Below, piece after piece: positions 22,080 to 24,909 of a DNA stretch of 24,909 nucleotides (its first letter is position 1; each line of letters opens with the position of its first letter). Source of the DNA: Gemmatimonadota bacterium (GTDB lineage Bacteria; Latescibacterota; UBA2968; UBA8231); NCBI GenBank assembly GCA_002712305.1, contig PATE01000004.1, positions 4,577 through 29,485 on the forward strand, read 5' to 3'. Below the pieces are notes generated by a model. That model did no database searches. It saw nothing but the letters and a program-made list of their open reading frames with translations, and was not told the DNA's origin. The position numbers and the translations under genes were made by a program.

Positions 22080-22351
22080 CAGTTGGGACAAACCCCCAGC
22101 GAGGGATGCTGTGTTGTACGCGAAAGATCGCGCACGCGAATCCCTTCAGGCGCGTGATAGACACATACAAAGTCGTTCTTGGCAGGTGAGGATGTGGTCC
22201 AGGCCAGGCTCTGTCGCTGAAACGGTTTGCCGAGAACCATTTGTTCCACGATGAGATCGTAGATCCCCTCCACCACTGTGCGTCGGCGAAGTAGATGGGA
22301 GGGGATGCTCAGAGGCGTGGATAGATATCGCAGACACTGGTTCTGTTCCAT
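22076..22351 (-). CDS. Possible small protein upstream of and coupled to hemE
   Basis: A 91-residue frame starting at an ATG and ending with a TGA that overlaps the preferred hemE GTG by 4 nt. The sequence has a Y-D-L-I-V-E-Q-M segment and an FVCVYHAPEGIRVRDL strand-turn-strand region, which look protein-like. It has no family I recognise and only a weak ribosome site. Support comes from the overlap geometry and the absence of a better gene in 22092-22350 on either strand. It could instead be an untranslated leader. Confidence 0.4.
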   Translation of the reverse strand: MEQNQCLRYLSTPLSIPSHLLRRRTVVEGIYDLIVEQMVLGKPFQRQSLAWTTSSPAKNDFVCVYHAPEGIRVRDLSRTTQHPSLGVCPNW

Positions 22352-22506
22352 GTAGTTCTTGCCGAGGCTCTCGCGCGGTGATTCGGGCGTGATTAACGCC
22401 CCTCACCCAGATGGATGATTCGCTGAGCGAGGTCTTGGACTCTTTGATTCAGCACACCGACCTCGGTATCCGGCGTGGAGAGGGCGGGGGGGCCACGATT
22501 CAGATC
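22352..22506 (-). other. Inter-gene stretch with in-frame coding-like extension and small hairpin
   Basis: On the minus strand this region continues the frame of the large upstream gene for 37 codons after its TGA, ending at a TAA (22393-22395). The last 20 codons read as a helix, VLNQRVQDLAQRIIHLGEGR. A 6-bp hairpin (GGGCGT 22385-22390 with ACGCCC 22396-22401) overlaps that TAA. A run of seven G residues lies at 22486-22492 on the plus strand. Confidence 0.4.
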
Positions 22507-24909
22507 TCAGGTTCCGGGTTCGACCATCCATTCCGGCAGGGTGATCCGATACCGGTAGACGTCGTCCTGGGGTCGGAGGGAGATGGTATCACCTGTGACA
22601 CTGGCCGATTCGACATCGGGCTCGTCCGCATCATCTCGATAGGCGAGAACGCGAAGTGGTGGCAGACGCCGGTCATCCCAAATGGCGGCGGGTTCCAGTT
22701 CGATCGCTTCGGTTGTATCGATCGGATACACGTCGATCTGCCAGTCCTGATGAGTAACAACTGCGGCGCCCCGAACCGTGATGGGGCCTACGGTCAAGCG
22801 TTCGCCGCGGGTATCGCAATAGAGATAGTCATCACACTGGACAAAGTCGATTCGTCCCTGCCCGGCGTCGGCGGAATACACCAGGAGCCCTTCAGCGCCG
22901 TGCGCGAGGAAGGAAGCTGGTGGCAGGTGGTAGATCGTCTCCTCATCGACAGTGATATCCCAGGATTCTTCGGTAGAACCATTGACGTAGATGTGAAGAC
23001 CATTGGCGTAGACGATCCGCACCTGGCTCAGTTCGTGCGCACCGGCTACGAGGGCCTCCGTCGTCTCCAGCAGGTTGCCACCGCGCTGGTAGTGGATCGA
23101 TTCGACGGCAACACCGAGATAAAACGTCTGCAAGTGGCGGAGCATGTAGTACACCTTGGCCACTGCGGGTAGACCCCAACGAACCAGATCGGGTACGAGG
23201 CCTGCATGGCCGAAGGCGATAGTGGTCGCCAGATACCGATCGAACGCCGGGCTACGAGAGTCACGTGCATCCTCAGGTACGTCCTGGCCGAGGAAATCTT
23301 CTGGACTGCCGATGCCGATGCCGACCTGTTGCCGGTCCATGTGACGCAGGGCGAAGTCGACCACCAGGGGCTCAGCGCTGGGATCGTCGCCGCTGAGTCT
23401 GGCGATGACGGCCTCGATCAGCCCGCGGTGCAGCCAGTGTTGGCCTCCGTCGACGACGACCTGTGTTTCGGGATCATCCCTTAGTGCGGCCAGCAGGGCC
23501 TGCTCGGCCTGCAGCGTGTGTCGGTAGCCTGCAGCCTCATCTTCGAGACGCGCATCGCAATCGACACGCTTCCAGGGAGGTTGAGAGGCAAGATGGCGCA
23601 GGTAGAAGGCGTGGGGCTTGTAGTTCTCGTTCACATACGCCAGCGTCTTCGGCGCCAGTTCTGCGATGCTGCGAGGCTTCAGCAGATACCGACCCGTCAT
23701 CGTCGAAATCAGATCTCCCTCGCTGCCAAGACCCGCGTGATCTGTCGACCAGTTCCCGTCGAGGGGGGAGATATCCCGAAACGCGACGGCCAGGGCAAAG
23801 GGAAGCTCGAGATCGCCGATGGCATCGAGATACTCACGAAAGGCATCGTCGCCACCCTTCGCGGGAGCCCCTTGGGGTTCAAGAGCGCGGGTTCCACCGT
23901 GACCATCGTCCCATGTTGAATCGGGATGTAGCACAAGCAAGTCGTTCATGTTCAATTGACGAAACATCCTGAGCCGCTCGTAGGCTTCGATGTAGGCCTC
24001 TTCACCCGATTCCATCTCAGGGAGTTCGCAGTAGATGCGTTCAGGATTGGAGATCGATGACAGCGACTTTTCTGGGGCTGGAAGACTGGGAAGCACTTCC
24101 TCAAACCGACGCGAGACGGTAAGGACCCAACGTTCCTTGAGACCGCGTCGACGGCCATCTGATGCGGCCAGGTAGCGACAGCCTCCATTCAGATGCATCA
24201 GTTCGTCGGCCTGGCGTGGTGCGCCGTGCAGTGAACTGGCGTGGGAAGTATACCAATCGAGATAGCTCGAGATGAACACGCCGGACGTGCTCAGGATCTG
24301 TGGTTGCGAATCATCGATGCTGAAGTAGGGAAGACGAACCATCCGTGGATGAATGGCGCCGACGACGTAGCCCAACTCCATCCCCGCCGCTCGGCCACTG
24401 CCGCCTTCGATTTCAACCAGCAGAGACTTGCCGCGGATCGCAATCCGATAGAGGAAGTCGGCCAGTTCGCTGCCGCGCCGCCATTGCCAGCGAGCCTCGA
24501 TCTGATCGCCAACCAGTTCACAGGAGACAAAGTGCCGCTCGATCTCGTCGTCGTCGGCAGACCACTCCTTGCCGTCCATCTCGATGGTGACACCGCCACC
24601 CTCAGACAGCTTGATCGCGTCGGCATTGTTGATCTCTACCTCGATATCGGAGAGATTGCCATCGATAGGGGTGTACACATACCGAACCACGGCGGACAGC
24701 GAACGCGACTCAAGAACGAAAGAGATCCCATCCTTGGTGACACTATTGGTGACATCTTCGTCGCACCCGGGCAACATGCTCGGCGCCGGGCCATAGAGCG
24801 AGGCCGCCGTGTCCACATCATTCAATGGCATGGGACGCTCGAAACTGAGGGCCTTGACGCCCAGTTCCACCTCTTGGCGGGCGAACAAGCCGCGCAACTC
24901 CAGGCCCGC
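22507..24909 (-). CDS. Large uncharacterised protein, possible carbohydrate-active enzyme (partial at the window edge)
   Basis: The frame is open at the right edge and covers 800 visible codons to a TGA, so the N-terminus is missing. I cannot assign a family. The order of features fits a multidomain glycoside-hydrolase-like protein: a beta-rich N-terminal region resembling a galactose-mutarotase-type sandwich (DGISFVLESRSLSAVVRYVY and many alternating strands), then an alpha-beta middle with DLLVLHPDSTWDDGHGG and FALAVAFRDISPLDGNW, where Asp residues end predicted strands as in TIM barrels. A TTIAFGHAGLVPDL helix follows, then a beta-rich C-terminus with ANGLHIYVNGSTEESW. Secretion cannot be judged. 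Candidate acid residues are many and unassigned. It is the upstream-most minus-strand gene of the hemE group. Confidence 0.7.
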   Translation of the reverse strand, partial: AGLELRGLFARQEVELGVKALSFERPMPLNDVDTAASLYGPAPSMLPGCDEDVTNSVTKDGISFVLESRSLSAVVRYVYTPIDGNLSDIEVEINNADAIKLSEGGGVTIEMDGKEWSADDDEIERHFVSCELVGDQIEARWQWRRGSELADFLYRIAIRGKSLLVEIEGGSGRAAGMELGYVVGAIHPRMVRLPYFSIDDSQPQILSTSGVFISSYLDWYTSHASSLHGAPRQADELMHLNGGCRYLAASDGRRRGLKERWVLTVSRRFEEVLPSLPAPEKSLSSISNPERIYCELPEMESGEEAYIEAYERLRMFRQLNMNDLLVLHPDSTWDDGHGGTRALEPQGAPAKGGDDAFREYLDAIGDLELPFALAVAFRDISPLDGNWSTDHAGLGSEGDLISTMTGRYLLKPRSIAELAPKTLAYVNENYKPHAFYLRHLASQPPWKRVDCDARLEDEAAGYRHTLQAEQALLAALRDDPETQVVVDGGQHWLHRGLIEAVIARLSGDDPSAEPLVVDFALRHMDRQQVGIGIGSPEDFLGQDVPEDARDSRSPAFDRYLATTIAFGHAGLVPDLVRWGLPAVAKVYYMLRHLQTFYLGVAVESIHYQRGGNLLETTEALVAGAHELSQVRIVYANGLHIYVNGSTEESWDITVDEETIYHLPPASFLAHGAEGLLVYSADAGQGRIDFVQCDDYLYCDTRGERLTVGPITVRGAAVVTHQDWQIDVYPIDTTEAIELEPAAIWDDRRLPPLRVLAYRDDADEPDVESASVTGDTISLRPQDDVYRYRITLPEWMVEPGT

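Noticed and set aside
22385-22401. Small hairpin as a terminator of the large minus-strand gene
   Set aside because: The stem is only 6 bp and is not followed by T residues on the minus strand; noted within the inter-gene entry instead.
22411-23172. Plus-strand frame of 253 codons opposite the large minus-strand gene
   Set aside because: It is antisense to a much longer open frame with protein-like composition, has no family resemblance, and starts without a ribosome site.

Overview
The window is a gene-dense (about 90% or more coding), moderately GC-rich stretch of a bacterial chromosome. The organism looks Gram-negative: there is an Mla/MCE-type lipid transport operon, a probable outer-membrane beta-barrel, a probable lipoprotein, and a vitamin B12 ABC importer. 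The 2-oxoacid:ferredoxin oxidoreductase points to low-potential ferredoxin metabolism. Several genes have no family I can name, and two ABC-type ATPases are heavily diverged, which suits a poorly sampled, probably uncultured phylum. I cannot name the phylum from sequence alone. Starts are often GTG or TTG, and 4-8 nt gene overlaps (ATGA, GTGA, TTGA) are common, so most genes are translationally coupled in operons.

Layout. 1-1749: end of a multi-helix MATE/flippase-like membrane protein, then a two-domain GNAT acetyltransferase. 1882-2487: a secreted beta-barrel protein ending in a perfect hairpin. 2539-7446: a tight plus-strand run mlaE-mlaF-mlaD, a tail-anchored unknown, a zinc-finger/pentapeptide-repeat/K+-channel-like protein and a membrane-anchored TPR protein. 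7447-7824: a 378-nt non-coding region with a candidate promoter, a clear cobalamin riboswitch (9-bp P1 stem) and a terminator with a 7-T run. 7825-11231: the corrinoid operon it controls, btuD-btuF-btuC followed by a PduO-type cob(I)alamin adenosyltransferase, so import and cofactor activation are under one switch.

11325-12862: a probable lipoprotein and an HTH-metallo-beta-lactamase-fold fusion. 12881-13705 (minus): a secreted DUF547 protein, divergent from 13774-16050, a shortened UvrA paralogue that keeps both zinc modules but has lost most catalytic ATPase residues. This is the most unusual gene here. 16047-20699: a good sigma70-like promoter, then a CBS-pair protein, korA, korB, a second CBS protein with a zinc ribbon, and a small secreted protein. 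It reads as a 2-oxoacid:ferredoxin oxidoreductase operon bracketed by putative nucleotide-sensing CBS proteins.

20780-24909 (minus): a small unknown gene, hemE, a small possible gene coupled to hemE, and a very large incomplete protein of possible carbohydrate-related function. That protein's stop codon is followed by 37 in-frame coding-like codons. I saw no tRNA, rRNA, CRISPR array, insertion sequence, phage gene or integrase.
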